Assembly (NCBI GenBank): GCA_903824295.1
Contig: CAIJWE010000030.1
Location: 62,001 to 126,000 of the forward strand
Reading direction: 5' to 3'
Source: an uncultured Chlorobiaceae bacterium
GTDB lineage: Bacteria > Bacteroidota > Chlorobiia > Chlorobiales > Chlorobiaceae
Length of the DNA stretch: 64,000 nt
Part shown: positions 45,423-55,213 of the stretch, piece after piece
Layout: each line of letters starts with the position of its first letter
Numbering within the stretch: position 1 is the first letter of the stretch
The notes under the pieces: model-generated
Seen by the model: only the letters and a program-made list of their open reading frames with translations
The model's database searches: none
Told to the model about the DNA's origin: nothing
Made by a program: the position numbers and the translations under genes

Positions 45423-47855
45423 TTAGTGTTCGTCCACCTTGATTCTCATGGAGAAGAAGGAGCGGTGTACAAACACAAGCGAAAGAGCAAAGAAAATTGC
45501 GGCGGCTGTCAACGCGATCTCTGGAGCGAGCCCAATGGCAAGCTCGACGGCAAGCAGACCAAAGAGTGTGGTGAACTTGATGATCGGGTTGAGGGCAACC
45601 GAAGAGGTATCCTTGAAAGGATCACCGACCGTGTCACCGACAATTGATGCATCGTGCAGTTCGGTTCCTTTGGCGTTGAGTTCGGTTTCAACAAGCTTTT
45701 TGGCATTGTCCCACGCGCCACCGGCATTGGCCATGAAGATGGCCTGGTAAAGACCGAAAAGGGCGATGGAGATCAGGTAGCCGATAAAGAAGAACGAATC
45801 GAGGCAGGCAAAGGCAAGTGTCGTGAAGAAGACGGTAAGGAAGATGTTGAGCATACCTTTCTGCGCAAACTTCGTACAGATTTCCACAACCTTTTTGCTA
45901 TCCTCAATTGAGGCTTTCTCTGCGCCTGAATCAAGCTTCATATTCTTTTTGATGAACTCAACCGCATAGTAGGCACCGGTGGTAACGGCATTGATGGATG
46001 CACCGGTAAACCAGTAGATGACCGCGCCACCCATCATGAGTCCGAGCAGGAACGGAGGCGACAGGATGGAGAGCTTGTCGAGGTTGTTGACAAGGCCGTT
46101 GGTAAGGATCATGATGATGGAGAAGATCATAGTCGTCGATCCTACAACAGCGGTACCGATAAGCACCGGCTTGGCGGTTGCCTTGAAGGTGTTTCCTGCA
46201 CCGTCGTTGGCTTCAAGGTAGCGTTTCGCGTTAGTAAAGTCAGGCGAAAAACCGAACTCACTCTGGATGTTCTGTTTGATGTTCGGAATGGTTTCGATCA
46301 GCGAAAGCTCATAGACCGACTGAGCGTTATCGGTCACCGGGCCGTAGGAGTCAACGGCGATAGTGACCGGGCCCATGCTGAGAAATCCGAAAGCAACAAG
46401 ACCGAAAGCAAAGACGGAAGGAGCGAGCATCATTGCTCCGAGACCAAGGGAACTTACACCGTAGGCTGCTGCCATAAGAACGACAATGGCAAGGCCCATC
46501 CAGTAAGCGCTGAAGTTACCAGCAACAAGACCTGAAAGGATGTTCAGGGCTGCTCCACCCTCTTTGGTGCACTGCACGACGTTGCGGACGTGGGCACACT
46601 CTGTGGAGGTAAAGCGGTTGACCAGTTCAGGAATGAGCGCACCGGCAATGGTACCGCAGGTGATGATTGAAGCGAGCTTCCACCACATGGTGCCGTCACC
46701 AAGCGTGCTGATGAGATACCAGGATGCGATGTAGGTAAGAATGATGGAGACAATCGAGGTAAGCCAGACAAGCGTAATAAGCGGCTTCTCGAAGTTCATT
46801 TCGGCGGCATTGCTGTACTTCATTTTGGCATAAGCGGCATTGACCCAGTAGGAAGCCGCACTGGCAAAAATCATGACCAGACGCATGGCAAAGATCCAGA
46901 CCAGCAGCATGACCTGCACTTCAGGAGCCTTGATGGCAAGCAGGATAAAGGAGATCAGGGCTACACCGGTAACGCCGTAGGTTTCAAAACCGTCGGCAGT
47001 CGGCCCAACCGAGTCACCGGCGTTGTCGCCTGCACAGTCGGCAATAACACCAGGGTTGCGGGCGTCATCTTCCTTGATTTTGAAGACGATCTTCATGAGG
47101 TCGGAACCGATATCGGCAATCTTGGTAAAGATACCACCGGCAATACGAAGTACCGATGCACCGAGGGACTCACCGATGGCAAAGCCGATAAAGCAAGGTC
47201 CGGCAAAGTCAGCAGGTACAAAGAGAAGAATGCAGAGCATGACGAACAGCTCGATGCTGATGAGCAGCATACCGATACTCATGCCTGCGCGGAGCGGAAT
47301 AGCGTAGGTTGGAAAGGGCTTTCCCCCGAGGCTTGCAAATGCCGTCCTTGAATTGGCAAAGGTGTTGATCCTCATGCCGAACCAGGCAACGATGTAGCTT
47401 CCGAGAATACCGATAAGACTGGCAGCAAGAATGGAGGCAACTTTAATGGTCTCCATCTGACGGAGCCAGCCGAAGTAGGCGACAATGATGGCGCCGATAA
47501 GAACCCAAAGCACAAGAATGAATTTACCCTGCGTCACAAGGTAAGTTTTACAGGTCTCATAGATCAGTTCGCTGATCTCGCGCATGGCACTGTGAACAGG
47601 AAGTTTGCGGATACCGATGTACTGTACCACGCCAAAGATCATACCGAAAAGGCAGATTACAAGACCCCACATCAGAAGAGTGTTGCCGGGAATTCCGCCC
47701 TGGACGATCCCGTCAAGAAACGATTGTGAGTGCAAATCAGGCAAGAGTAAATCAGCCTCGCTTGCATAGGCGTTTGGTGCCTGCAGCAAGAGTCCGAGAG
47801 CTCCCAGAACCGATACAGCTCTGGCTGGCCATGTGACGTTGAACGGTTTTTTCAT
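45423..47855 (-). CDS. hppA: Ion-translocating membrane pyrophosphatase
   Basis: An 810-residue membrane-bound pyrophosphatase that couples hydrolysis of pyrophosphate to ion pumping. About sixteen hydrophobic segments are present. The substrate-site loop reads DDARNPGVIADCAGDNAGDS where most members have VGDNVGD. A Lys occupies the K+ site in GAGNTFKATAKP, which in this family means K+-independent activity, usually with H+ transport. The second Asp-rich motif SIVGDTVGDPFKDTS is intact. In an autotroph it recovers energy from biosynthetic pyrophosphate. Whether Na+ or H+ is pumped cannot be decided from the motif alone. Confidence 0.95.
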   Translation of the reverse strand: MKKPFNVTWPARAVSVLGALGLLLQAPNAYASEADLLLPDLHSQSFLDGIVQGGIPGNTLLMWGLVICLFGMIFGVVQYIGIRKLPVHSAMREISELIYETCKTYLVTQGKFILVLWVLIGAIIVAYFGWLRQMETIKVASILAASLIGILGSYIVAWFGMRINTFANSRTAFASLGGKPFPTYAIPLRAGMSIGMLLISIELFVMLCILLFVPADFAGPCFIGFAIGESLGASVLRIAGGIFTKIADIGSDLMKIVFKIKEDDARNPGVIADCAGDNAGDSVGPTADGFETYGVTGVALISFILLAIKAPEVQVMLLVWIFAMRLVMIFASAASYWVNAAYAKMKYSNAAEMNFEKPLITLVWLTSIVSIILTYIASWYLISTLGDGTMWWKLASIITCGTIAGALIPELVNRFTSTECAHVRNVVQCTKEGGAALNILSGLVAGNFSAYWMGLAIVVLMAAAYGVSSLGLGAMMLAPSVFAFGLVAFGFLSMGPVTIAVDSYGPVTDNAQSVYELSLIETIPNIKQNIQSEFGFSPDFTNAKRYLEANDGAGNTFKATAKPVLIGTAVVGSTTMIFSIIMILTNGLVNNLDKLSILSPPFLLGLMMGGAVIYWFTGASINAVTTGAYYAVEFIKKNMKLDSGAEKASIEDSKKVVEICTKFAQKGMLNIFLTVFFTTLAFACLDSFFFIGYLISIALFGLYQAIFMANAGGAWDNAKKLVETELNAKGTELHDASIVGDTVGDPFKDTSSVALNPIIKFTTLFGLLAVELAIGLAPEIALTAAAIFFALSLVFVHRSFFSMRIKVDEH

Positions 47856-48156
47856 TGTTCTTTTTTTTTCACTGTTTTTTTAAATCAAGAAAAAAAATAC
47901 TATCAACAAAACCTTGAAAACAGATGTGCCTGTCAAGAACAGGACTCCTCAATTTGCAACTTTTTTCATGAATCTCAATGCCTTTTGAGGAACTTCACAT
48001 CTCTGTAAGCCTTTTTTATCTCAATGTTTTTGCAGGAAGAGGCAAAAGAAACGGTTGTTACAGATTTTGCGGCTCCTCTCCGTATATTCTTACCATTCAG
48101 TTTTGCACTTTTTGACCTCAATTCCGGATTCACCCTCCGGATTTACTCTTTGTACT
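47856..48156. other. Divergent intergenic region hppA / pth
   Basis: 301 bp with many A- and T-runs near hppA. It must contain the hppA and pth promoters, but no convincing boxes, RNA structures or gene remnants are visible. Confidence 0.5.
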
Positions 48157-48729
48157 ATGAAACTTATCGTGGGTCTCGGGAATCCAGAATCCCAGTACGC
48201 GGGCACACGGCACAACATCGGCTTTTGTGCTGTTGAAAAACTGGCTGACTCTTTCGGGGCTAAATTCGGCAAAGGAAAGGGAAAATACCTGGCGACCAAA
48301 ATCACCCATCGGCGTGAACAGATCATCATTATCAAACCGATGACCTATATGAACCTCTCGGGTCACGCGGTCGTTGCGGCAATGAATTTTTATAAAATCG
48401 TGCGGAATGATATTCTGGTGATTTGCGATGACCTCAACCTCCCTTCAGGCTCCATACGCCTTCGGGCAAAGGGATCAGCCGGCGGGCAGAACGGCCTGAA
48501 ACACATTATCGAATCGCTCGGAAGCGAGGAGTTCGCCCGCCTGCGGATAGGAATCCGGGTGGATGAACAGCCGTTAAGTTCTTTTTCGTCGTTTGTGCTT
48601 GGAAAATTCAGTGCTAATGAGGGGGCCGTGATGGAAAAAATCCTGCCGGTCTGCCGGGATGCCGCTCTTGATTTCGCAATCAACGGCATTGAACATGCCA
48701 TGAACCACTACAACAAGCCTGTTCTTTAG
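48157..48729 (+). CDS. pth: Peptidyl-tRNA hydrolase
   Basis: Releases tRNA from stalled peptidyl-tRNA. The 190-residue protein starts at the ATG at 48157 with KLIVGLGNPESQYAGTRHNIGF (catalytic His20 region) and has DDLNLPSGSIRLRAKGSAGG with the family Asp, plus GQNGLKHI. A longer frame upstream (from 48055) adds 34 residues not found in Pth and is rejected as the start. The 3' end overlaps the hydrolase gene on the opposite strand by four bases. Confidence 0.97.
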   Translation: MKLIVGLGNPESQYAGTRHNIGFCAVEKLADSFGAKFGKGKGKYLATKITHRREQIIIIKPMTYMNLSGHAVVAAMNFYKIVRNDILVICDDLNLPSGSIRLRAKGSAGGQNGLKHIIESLGSEEFARLRIGIRVDEQPLSSFSSFVLGKFSANEGAVMEKILPVCRDAALDFAINGIEHAMNHYNKPVL

Positions 48730-49556
48730 CAGGCTACAAGGCGGACTGCCTGTTTTTCAGCAGAATTGAGGGCCGACATTTTCTTCAAAAAGAGAATTGC
48801 CCGGGCATTGAACTCCTTTGGCTGATCGACGTTACAAACATGACCGGAATTTCCAATCACCTCAAGCGACGAGTTGGTGTGTTTTGTAATGATATAGCGA
48901 ACAGCGGGAAGAAACATGTGGTCTTCCTCACCCATGAGGTAGAGCGTCGGGATGGCCGTATCCTTCTCTTCAAAATATTTCAGCAGGGGCGTGATCTCAT
49001 AGGTAAGGGTATACCAGCGCATAAACTCTTTCTGGGCAACCTTTTTGGCTTCATTGACAAAGAGAAGCCTTGAACGTTTATGCCGCTCACTCGGCATGAT
49101 AATCCATGCAAAAAAGCTGTAAAGCCACATATAAGGAACAACCCGCTTGAACATGTTTCCGACGGTAACAAGAACTTTGGCGCGAATATTCAGCCTTATG
49201 ATGGCGCCGCCCATAATCATGGAGCTCACCCGTTCAGGAGCAATTTCGCTGAGGTTGCGAATAATGATCGTTCCGAGGGAAATGCCTATGAAGTTCGCTT
49301 TCTGTATATGCAATGAGTCAAGGACATCAAGGATATCGCGGGTAACATCTTCAAAATCGTAATAATGTTTATCTTTGGGGCCAGCAACGCCTTTTGACTT
49401 GCCATGTCCCCTCAGATCGACAAGAAGAACATTGAAGTGACGGATAAACTCTTTTATCTGCAAAAACCATATTGAAGAACTGCCGCCAGCTCCGTGAACA
49501 AAAACAACCCAAGGAGCATCAGGGTCACCTAACTCGTATGTCTTGTAATGAAGCAT
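48726..49556 (-). CDS. Alpha/beta hydrolase
   Basis: A 276-residue alpha/beta-fold hydrolase without signal peptide. The oxyanion HG motif (FVHGAGGSSSIWF), the nucleophile elbow GISLGT, the acid in MGEEDHMF and the histidine in NSGHVCNVDQP are all visible. The protein resembles esterases and haloperoxidase-like hydrolases. It lies 63 bp downstream of the SpoU-type methyltransferase gene. Substrate unknown. Confidence 0.85.
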   Translation of the reverse strand: MLHYKTYELGDPDAPWVVFVHGAGGSSSIWFLQIKEFIRHFNVLLVDLRGHGKSKGVAGPKDKHYYDFEDVTRDILDVLDSLHIQKANFIGISLGTIIIRNLSEIAPERVSSMIMGGAIIRLNIRAKVLVTVGNMFKRVVPYMWLYSFFAWIIMPSERHKRSRLLFVNEAKKVAQKEFMRWYTLTYEITPLLKYFEEKDTAIPTLYLMGEEDHMFLPAVRYIITKHTNSSLEVIGNSGHVCNVDQPKEFNARAILFLKKMSALNSAEKQAVRLVAC

Positions 49557-49619
49557 CGAAGAACGCGGTTATAAGCATTTAGTCCTCAAGTAAACAAAAC
49601 AAATACAAAAAACAAAAAG

Positions 49620-50162
49620 TTACAGCGCTCTTCGATAAATTTGTACCAACTCAAACAAAACAATCCCGGCAGCGACGGCAACATTCAGTGAATGTTTTGT
49701 ACCGTACTGGGGAATTTCAAGTACCTCGTCACATAACTGGAGCAACTCCTCTTCAAGACCATCAACCTCGTTGCCAACAATAAGACAGATTGGAAAATCA
49801 GAGTGAGTGAGGGCCGCACAGGGGCGGCTCCCTTCGGCAATTTCAAGTCCGCAGATTCTCACGCCGTTGTGCTTCATTCGTTTAAGGAGCTCCTGCGGAT
49901 CGGCATGATACTCCCAGGCAACCGTATCCTGGGCTCCCAGCGCCGTTTTGTCAATCTCTTTCCTCGGCGGAGTTGCCGTATAACCTGAAAGAATGATTTT
50001 TTCGATCCCTGCGCCGTCAGCCGTGCGAAACATTGAACCAACATTCCACATGCTGCGGATATTGTGAAGCATCAGAACAATCGGATGCTTCGGCGAGCCG
50101 CAATAGTGCTCAACACTCAATCGGGCCATCTCTGTACCATGCAACTTTCTGAACTGCGGCAT
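49620..50162 (-). CDS. SpoU/TrmH-family RNA 2'-O-methyltransferase
   Basis: A 180-residue SPOUT-class methyltransferase. Motif 1 is NIRSMWNVGSMFRTAD, motif 2 CLIVGNEVDGLEEELL and motif 3 YGTKHSLNVAVAAGIVLFE, the full trefoil-knot set. The protein lacks the long N-terminal domain of RlmB. Target (tRNA or rRNA ribose) is not resolved. It starts 2 bp after hisC and is likely cotranscribed with it. Confidence 0.92.
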   Translation of the reverse strand: MPQFRKLHGTEMARLSVEHYCGSPKHPIVLMLHNIRSMWNVGSMFRTADGAGIEKIILSGYTATPPRKEIDKTALGAQDTVAWEYHADPQELLKRMKHNGVRICGLEIAEGSRPCAALTHSDFPICLIVGNEVDGLEEELLQLCDEVLEIPQYGTKHSLNVAVAAGIVLFELVQIYRRAL

Positions 50163-50164
50163 GA

Positions 50165-51232
50165 CTACAGCGACCTGAGTTTTTCAATAAGGCGCTGATT
50201 CTCATCAACGAGACCGACATTGAATCTCAGGCAGTTCTCCATGAGGTGGTAACCAGAGACATTTCTCACCAGAATACCCTGACTCTTGAGGCTGTGAAAG
50301 AGGGCTGCCGCATCACTGACCCTGATAATCAAAAAGTTGGTATCACTCAAAAAGGGCTCAACACCATTACTATCGAGCAGTGCGGCATACAGTCTTTCGC
50401 GTTCATGAAGGATATAGGAGACCGCATCGGTAACGAGAGAGTAATTCGCCAGCACCTTGGTGAGCGTTATCTCGGCAAGCCTGCTCGATGCAAAAGGAAT
50501 TTTCGGCTTGGCGATTTCGGCCATCAGCAATGGATGTGCAATCGCAAAACCGATACGGATTCCAGCCAGTGCAAGAGCTTTGGACATGGTGCGAAGCACC
50601 ACAAGATTGGGCAATTCGTCGATCAGTTCAAGAACGGAGCGCTGCCGGGAAAACTCAATGTAGGCCTCATCAACCAGTACGATGGCATCACAAGAGTGTG
50701 CAATCAGACGGATCTCCTCAAAAGAGAGAGACTTGCCGGTGGGATTGTTCGGCGTAGAGAGCACAATAAAGTCAACAGCCTCATCTTGCGCGGTACGAAG
50801 AATCGCCTCTATGTCAAAATCAAGATCCGAACGCATAGGGACAAAGACAATCTCCGACTGCAGAAGAAGTGCTATTTTTTCGTAAAGTGAAAACGAGGGA
50901 TCGGGAATCAGCACCTTCCTGCCAGGGCCAAGACAGGCAAAAAATATGGTATAGAGCATCTCGTTTGATCCGTTGCTCATCATCACTGAATCGGGCGAAA
51001 TGCCAAGAAAATCAGCATAAGCCTGCATCCCCCGGTAGGGAAGAATATCCGGATAGCGGTTCCATGGCTCCCTGATAAACTCTCCCATAATCTCCTCCTT
51101 GAGCCACATCGGCACATCAAAGGGACTTTCGTTTTGATTCAGCTTTATTTCAGCCTGCTGTCCCCCCTCAACACGGTAGGCGGCAATATTTTTCAATGCT
51201 GGATTAAGCAGGTGCCCAATATCTCTCTTCAT
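50165..51232 (-). CDS. hisC: Histidinol-phosphate aminotransferase
   Basis: PLP enzyme of histidine synthesis, converting imidazole-acetol phosphate to histidinol phosphate. From the ATG at 51232 it has 355 codons including the stop. This start is preferred over an ATG at 51304 because the extra 24 residues are not family-like and AGAGAG precedes 51232. Signatures: IKLNQNESPFDVP near the N-terminus, STPNNPTGKSL, VDEAYIEF and the PLP-lysine RTMSKALALAGIRIGFA. Confidence 0.94.
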   Translation of the reverse strand: MKRDIGHLLNPALKNIAAYRVEGGQQAEIKLNQNESPFDVPMWLKEEIMGEFIREPWNRYPDILPYRGMQAYADFLGISPDSVMMSNGSNEMLYTIFFACLGPGRKVLIPDPSFSLYEKIALLLQSEIVFVPMRSDLDFDIEAILRTAQDEAVDFIVLSTPNNPTGKSLSFEEIRLIAHSCDAIVLVDEAYIEFSRQRSVLELIDELPNLVVLRTMSKALALAGIRIGFAIAHPLLMAEIAKPKIPFASSRLAEITLTKVLANYSLVTDAVSYILHERERLYAALLDSNGVEPFLSDTNFLIIRVSDAAALFHSLKSQGILVRNVSGYHLMENCLRFNVGLVDENQRLIEKLRSL

Positions 51233-51419
51233 GCTGACTCTCTCTGTTTGTTGCGGTAAAGCGTTCAAAACAGCAGGATGAACCGCAAAAAACGGCACCT
51301 GCACTCTTTTCTTTAAAAAACATCTTTTTCAAACAATTCAATGAAAATAATCAGGACAATCCTCATTTTTTTTATAAATTAAAACAAGACAAAAAAAATC
51401 CAATTACAATGGAGGCGAA

Positions 51420-51854
51420 ATGAAAAGGATAAAAAAATCGGCACTTGATCTTCTTGATGATATTTATTCTCTTGCTTACTGGATGACAGGAAACGAGGAG
51501 CTCTCTCAGGAACTTGTTCACAGCACGTACTACGCTGCGAACACTCGGAGTGAGGAGAGGGAGTTGCTGAGAACGTTCAGAGAGTGCTATGTAGCCAGGT
51601 TCGGTCAGCAGACTGATTTCTGTACAACCGACAAGTACTGCAGGAGCGACCTTCAATTTGTCGATTCACTCAGGCAGTGGGCCGCAGATATAAAACTCTC
51701 TGTTCTTTTGAGCGAAATATCAGGCATGAAACACAACCAGATTTCAGAGATTGTCGGAAAGCCTGTTGAAACCGTAAGGCTATGGCTTTTATGGGGAAGG
51801 GCTCTTTTGTCAAAAACAAATCTTGTTGACATGGGTCGTCTCAAGGCAAGTTAG
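51420..51854 (+). CDS. Short sigma-70-like (ECF-type) protein, atypical
   Basis: A 144-residue protein with an ECF-like plan. Residues 9-40 (DLLDDIYSLAYWMTGNEELS and ELVHSTYYAA) resemble sigma region 2.1-2.2. Residues 95-130 (LLSEISGMKHNQISEIVG then ETVRLWLLWGRALL) resemble the region 4 helix-turn-helix. The middle is shorter than in usual ECF sigmas and region 2.4 is hard to recognise. A strong Shine-Dalgarno (GGAGG) precedes the ATG by four bases. No anti-sigma gene is adjacent. It may be a divergent sigma factor or a derived regulator. Confidence 0.6.
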   Translation: MKRIKKSALDLLDDIYSLAYWMTGNEELSQELVHSTYYAANTRSEERELLRTFRECYVARFGQQTDFCTTDKYCRSDLQFVDSLRQWAADIKLSVLLSEISGMKHNQISEIVGKPVETVRLWLLWGRALLSKTNLVDMGRLKAS

Positions 51855-52108
51855 CCTTGCAGAGTAGCGGCAGCGTAAAATATCAGATCTTGAACGGCAG
51901 CCGGCAATTGCCGGCTTTAATGGTTTTATAAAAGGCGGAATTAATATACGGTTAAAAGTCTTTGATTTTTCAATGAAGCGACCACGCGCAAGCCTCTCAG
52001 TATAATATCTGAGCATCATTAACCTCGCCATTCAAGAAATCATAAAATAGTGCACACCCTCCAGAAACATGACCTGCGTCTCATGCAGAGCCGCAACAGC
52101 GGAAAAGA

Positions 52109-53741
52109 ATGAGCCGGGAAATCTGTAAAAAATCATGCAAAAAAAATACTCCGGCATGGTATGACTCTTTTCCTGAATCAGTCTTCGTCATAGATTGCGA
52201 AGGAACGATTCTTGACGCCAACGAAGCCTTTGCCGACAGGTTTCAGAAGAGCCCGCAAGAGTGCATCGGTAACAACGTCTACGATCTGCTTGCACCTGAA
52301 ATTGCATCTCATCGGAGGGAAAAGGCCAAAGAGGTGTTCGGCACCAAAAGAATGCTCTCCTGGGAGGACAAACGAAACAATTGTATCGTGCACCACACCA
52401 TCTATCCAACCCTATCCCGGGACGGTGAGGTCACGCACCTTTTGATCATCGCCCAAGATGTGACAGAGCTGAAAATGAATAATGAGCAGGCAATCAGTAA
52501 AACAATTATCGATGCTATTCCTGGTACCTTTTATTATTGCCGCAAAGCTTGCCAGTGAGGAACTCGAAAAAACGCAATACCAGCTTCAGCAGTTCCAGAA
52601 AATGGAGGCGGTGGGCCAGCTTGCAGGAGGTATTGCCCACGACTTCAACAACATGCTGGCAGTTATTCTTGGTCATACCGAACTGGTTTTAGAGCATCTT
52701 GACCAGATGGATGCAACCTACTCCAATCTGAAGATCATCCACAAGGCAGCATCCCACTCGGCCGAACTGACCCACCAGCTTCTCGCATTTGCCCGAAAAC
52801 AACAAGCCGTATTGAGGATTATCAAAATGAACAGCATTGTCGAAAAGATGCTGCCAATGTTGAGACGACTGGTCGGTGAAAATATTGCAATAGTCTGGAT
52901 AGCGGAAACAAGGCTCATGCAGGTCAAAATCGATCCCACACAGATTGATCAGATTCTTGTCAACCTCTGTATCAATGCCCGTGATGCCATAGCCGGTATC
53001 GGAAGTATCACCATTGAAACCAGCATGGTTCATCTTGATATGATTGATGAATCGCTTGATCAGCTTTACCTTGTGCCCGGCGACTTTGCCGCACTTACCG
53101 TCAGTGATACTGGCTGCGGTATTAAAAAAAAGGATATGCCCCATATTTTCGAGCCTTTTTTTACGACCAAAGAGGTGGGAAAAGGTACCGGTATGGGACT
53201 TTCAACCGTCTATGGTATCGTAAAACAGAACAACGGCTCTATCGAATGCGAAAGCAAATCGGGAGAAGGAGCCCTTTTCAAAATTTTGCTGCCCCTCTGC
53301 AAAGAGTCTGTTGTTCAAACTCGGAATGAGCCGCAGCAAAAGGCAGAACAAGAACAAAGCCACGGAGCAACAACAATACTTCTTGTCGAAGATTAGCCTG
53401 ATATTCTGAAACTTTGCCAGCTCATACTTGAAAGCAAAAAATACAACGTGCTCACAGCCGCTACACCAAGAGAAGCTGTCACCATTGCGGAGAAATACGA
53501 AGGCCCGATAAATCTGCTCCTGACCGATGTGATTATGCCCGAGATGAATGGCAATGAACTCTCCCAAAAGCTGCACGCAATGCTCACCAATCTCAAAACG
53601 CTCTTTATGTCCGGTTATACAACAGAGATTATTTCCCATCATCAAATAAACAGTGATGAGGCAAACTTTATACAGAAGCCTTTTTCGGCAAACACGCTCT
53701 TGAACGCGGTACAGAAGTCACTGCACCCCTCACGCGTATGA
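52109..53741 (+). pseudogene. Broken PAS - histidine kinase - receiver hybrid protein
   Basis: One hybrid sensor kinase in three pieces. 52109-52558 encodes a PAS domain (PAWYDSFPESVFVIDCEGTI in part) and the beginning of a second (IIDAIPGTFYY), then shifts out of frame near 52540. 52555-53393 continues in another frame with KLASEELEKTQYQLQQFQKM, the H-box GGIAHDFNNMLAVILGH, and GTGMGLSTVYGIVKQ. At 53394 an in-frame TAG stands where receiver domains have the acidic Glu (LLVED-stop-PDILKL). After it the receiver continues in the same frame to 53741 with LLLTDVIMPEMNG and the Lys in FIQKPFS. The second PAS domain is missing, so a deletion caused the frame change. Upstream starts are not restored. 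Confidence 0.85.
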
Positions 53742-53811
53742 CCTCTTTTGTTTTATTGCCCGTCTCTTTTATATTCGATGTACCTCCATTTAAATTTCTA
53801 CTTTTTTCTTC

Positions 53812-54816
53812 ATGATCATTATCACCGGCGGTGCAGGATTTATCGGCAGTGCCATGCTTTGGGAGCTCAACCGCAACGGTGAAGAGGATATCATTGTCGT
53901 TGATGATCTCGGATCCACTGCTACCGAAAAATGGCGCAACCTGTCAGGACTTCGTTTTACCGATATCATCTCCGTAAAGCTTTTTGCTGAGCTGCTTGAA
54001 AGAAACGCGCTTGAAGGGATTTCAGCCATCATCCATATGGGGGCGAACAGTTCAACAACGGAAACTGATGCCGACCACTTGCTCGACAACAATTTCGGCT
54101 ACTCAAAAAAAATTGCATCTTTCTGTATGAAGCGTGACGTCCGGCTGATCTACGCCTCAAGCGCAGCTACTTATGGTGACGGATCGAACGGGTACAATGA
54201 CGCCATTGGAGAACTCTCCACACTCCGTCCCCTGAACATGTACGGATACTCCAAGCAACTCTTCGATTGCTGGGCAGTGAAGCACCACCTCCTCGACCAT
54301 GCGGCTGGCCTGAAATTTTTCAATGTCTACGGCCCGAACGAGTATCACAAGGGAGATATGAGCAGCGTCGTCTACAAGGCGTTCCATCAGATCGGCGAAA
54401 AAGGATCGTTGAATCTCTTTCAGTCGCACAGACCCGACTACCGTGACGGTGAACAGTTGAGGGATTTTGTCTACGTCAAGGATTGCACAAGAATTATGGC
54501 CTGGATGATTGAAAACCCTTCAGTGGCAGGAATCTTCAATGTGGGCTGCGGAACACCGAGAAGCTTCAACGACCTTGCGGAAGCGACCTTCTCGGCGCTC
54601 AACCGTCAAACTGTCATCAACTACATTCCCATGCCGGAAACCCTGCGGGATAAATACCAGTATTACACCTGTGCAGATATTACAAAACTCCGGCAGGCAG
54701 GATTCAATGAAACACTCACACCTATTGAGGATGGTGTAAAAGAGTATGTGCAGCACTACCTCTCCATGGAAAATCCATATTTCGATTACAAGGAGCCCGA
54801 CTCTCACATTGCCTGA
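53812..54816 (+). CDS. hldD: ADP-L-glycero-D-manno-heptose 6-epimerase
   Basis: NADP-dependent epimerase of lipopolysaccharide inner-core heptose synthesis. The 334-residue protein starts with the Rossmann motif ITGGAGFIGSAM, has the HldD-specific IIHMGANSSTTETD and YASSAATYGDG, and the YxxxK at NMYGYSKQLFD. Length matches HldD. It implies that this organism makes heptose-containing LPS. It stands alone between the broken kinase and the ferredoxin genes. Confidence 0.94.
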   Translation: MIIITGGAGFIGSAMLWELNRNGEEDIIVVDDLGSTATEKWRNLSGLRFTDIISVKLFAELLERNALEGISAIIHMGANSSTTETDADHLLDNNFGYSKKIASFCMKRDVRLIYASSAATYGDGSNGYNDAIGELSTLRPLNMYGYSKQLFDCWAVKHHLLDHAAGLKFFNVYGPNEYHKGDMSSVVYKAFHQIGEKGSLNLFQSHRPDYRDGEQLRDFVYVKDCTRIMAWMIENPSVAGIFNVGCGTPRSFNDLAEATFSALNRQTVINYIPMPETLRDKYQYYTCADITKLRQAGFNETLTPIEDGVKEYVQHYLSMENPYFDYKEPDSHIA

Positions 54817-54877
54817 CGTTTATCAACAGTGCCTGATTGAAAAATTGAGCTGATTTTCATAATGTAAACGAGAAAAA

Positions 54878-55066
54878 ATGGCACATCGAATTAGTGATAC
54901 ATGCACCTATTGCGGAGCATGTGAACCAGAATGTCCGGTCAATGCAATATCTGCCGGTAACGACTCCTATGTTATTGATGAATCTGCCTGTATTGACTGC
55001 ATCGGCTGGCATAATGAAGCGGCCTGTGTTGAGGTTTGTCCGGTCGACTGTATTATCCTGGTCTAA
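54878..55066 (+). CDS. 2[4Fe-4S] ferredoxin, Chlorobium type
   Basis: A 62-residue low-potential ferredoxin. Nine cysteines are placed at residues 9, 12, 15, 19, 38, 41, 50, 54 and 58. The first motif is CTYCGACEPECP; the second has an eight-residue insert between Cys41 and Cys50, as in Chlorobium and Allochromatium ferredoxins. Such proteins take electrons from the type I reaction centre and feed reductive-TCA enzymes and nitrogenase. A close paralogue lies 147 bp downstream. Confidence 0.95.
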   Translation: MAHRISDTCTYCGACEPECPVNAISAGNDSYVIDESACIDCIGWHNEAACVEVCPVDCIILV

Positions 55067-55213
55067 GCATGCTCTGCCAGGAGTTGTACCGCTCAAAATA
55101 AGGCGCTAAGTAGTGCTCCATTTTTTTTGAGCTAAAAAAAATCTTATATTGAACAAAGTTTACCCGAATCGTTCTTTCCTTTTTTTTACAACCAATTAAG
55201 CGAGGAAGTCACT

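Noticed and set aside
48055-48156. Longer start for peptidyl-tRNA hydrolase adding 34 residues
   Set aside because: The added part is unlike any Pth N-terminus; the family start KLIVGLGNP follows directly on the ATG at 48157.
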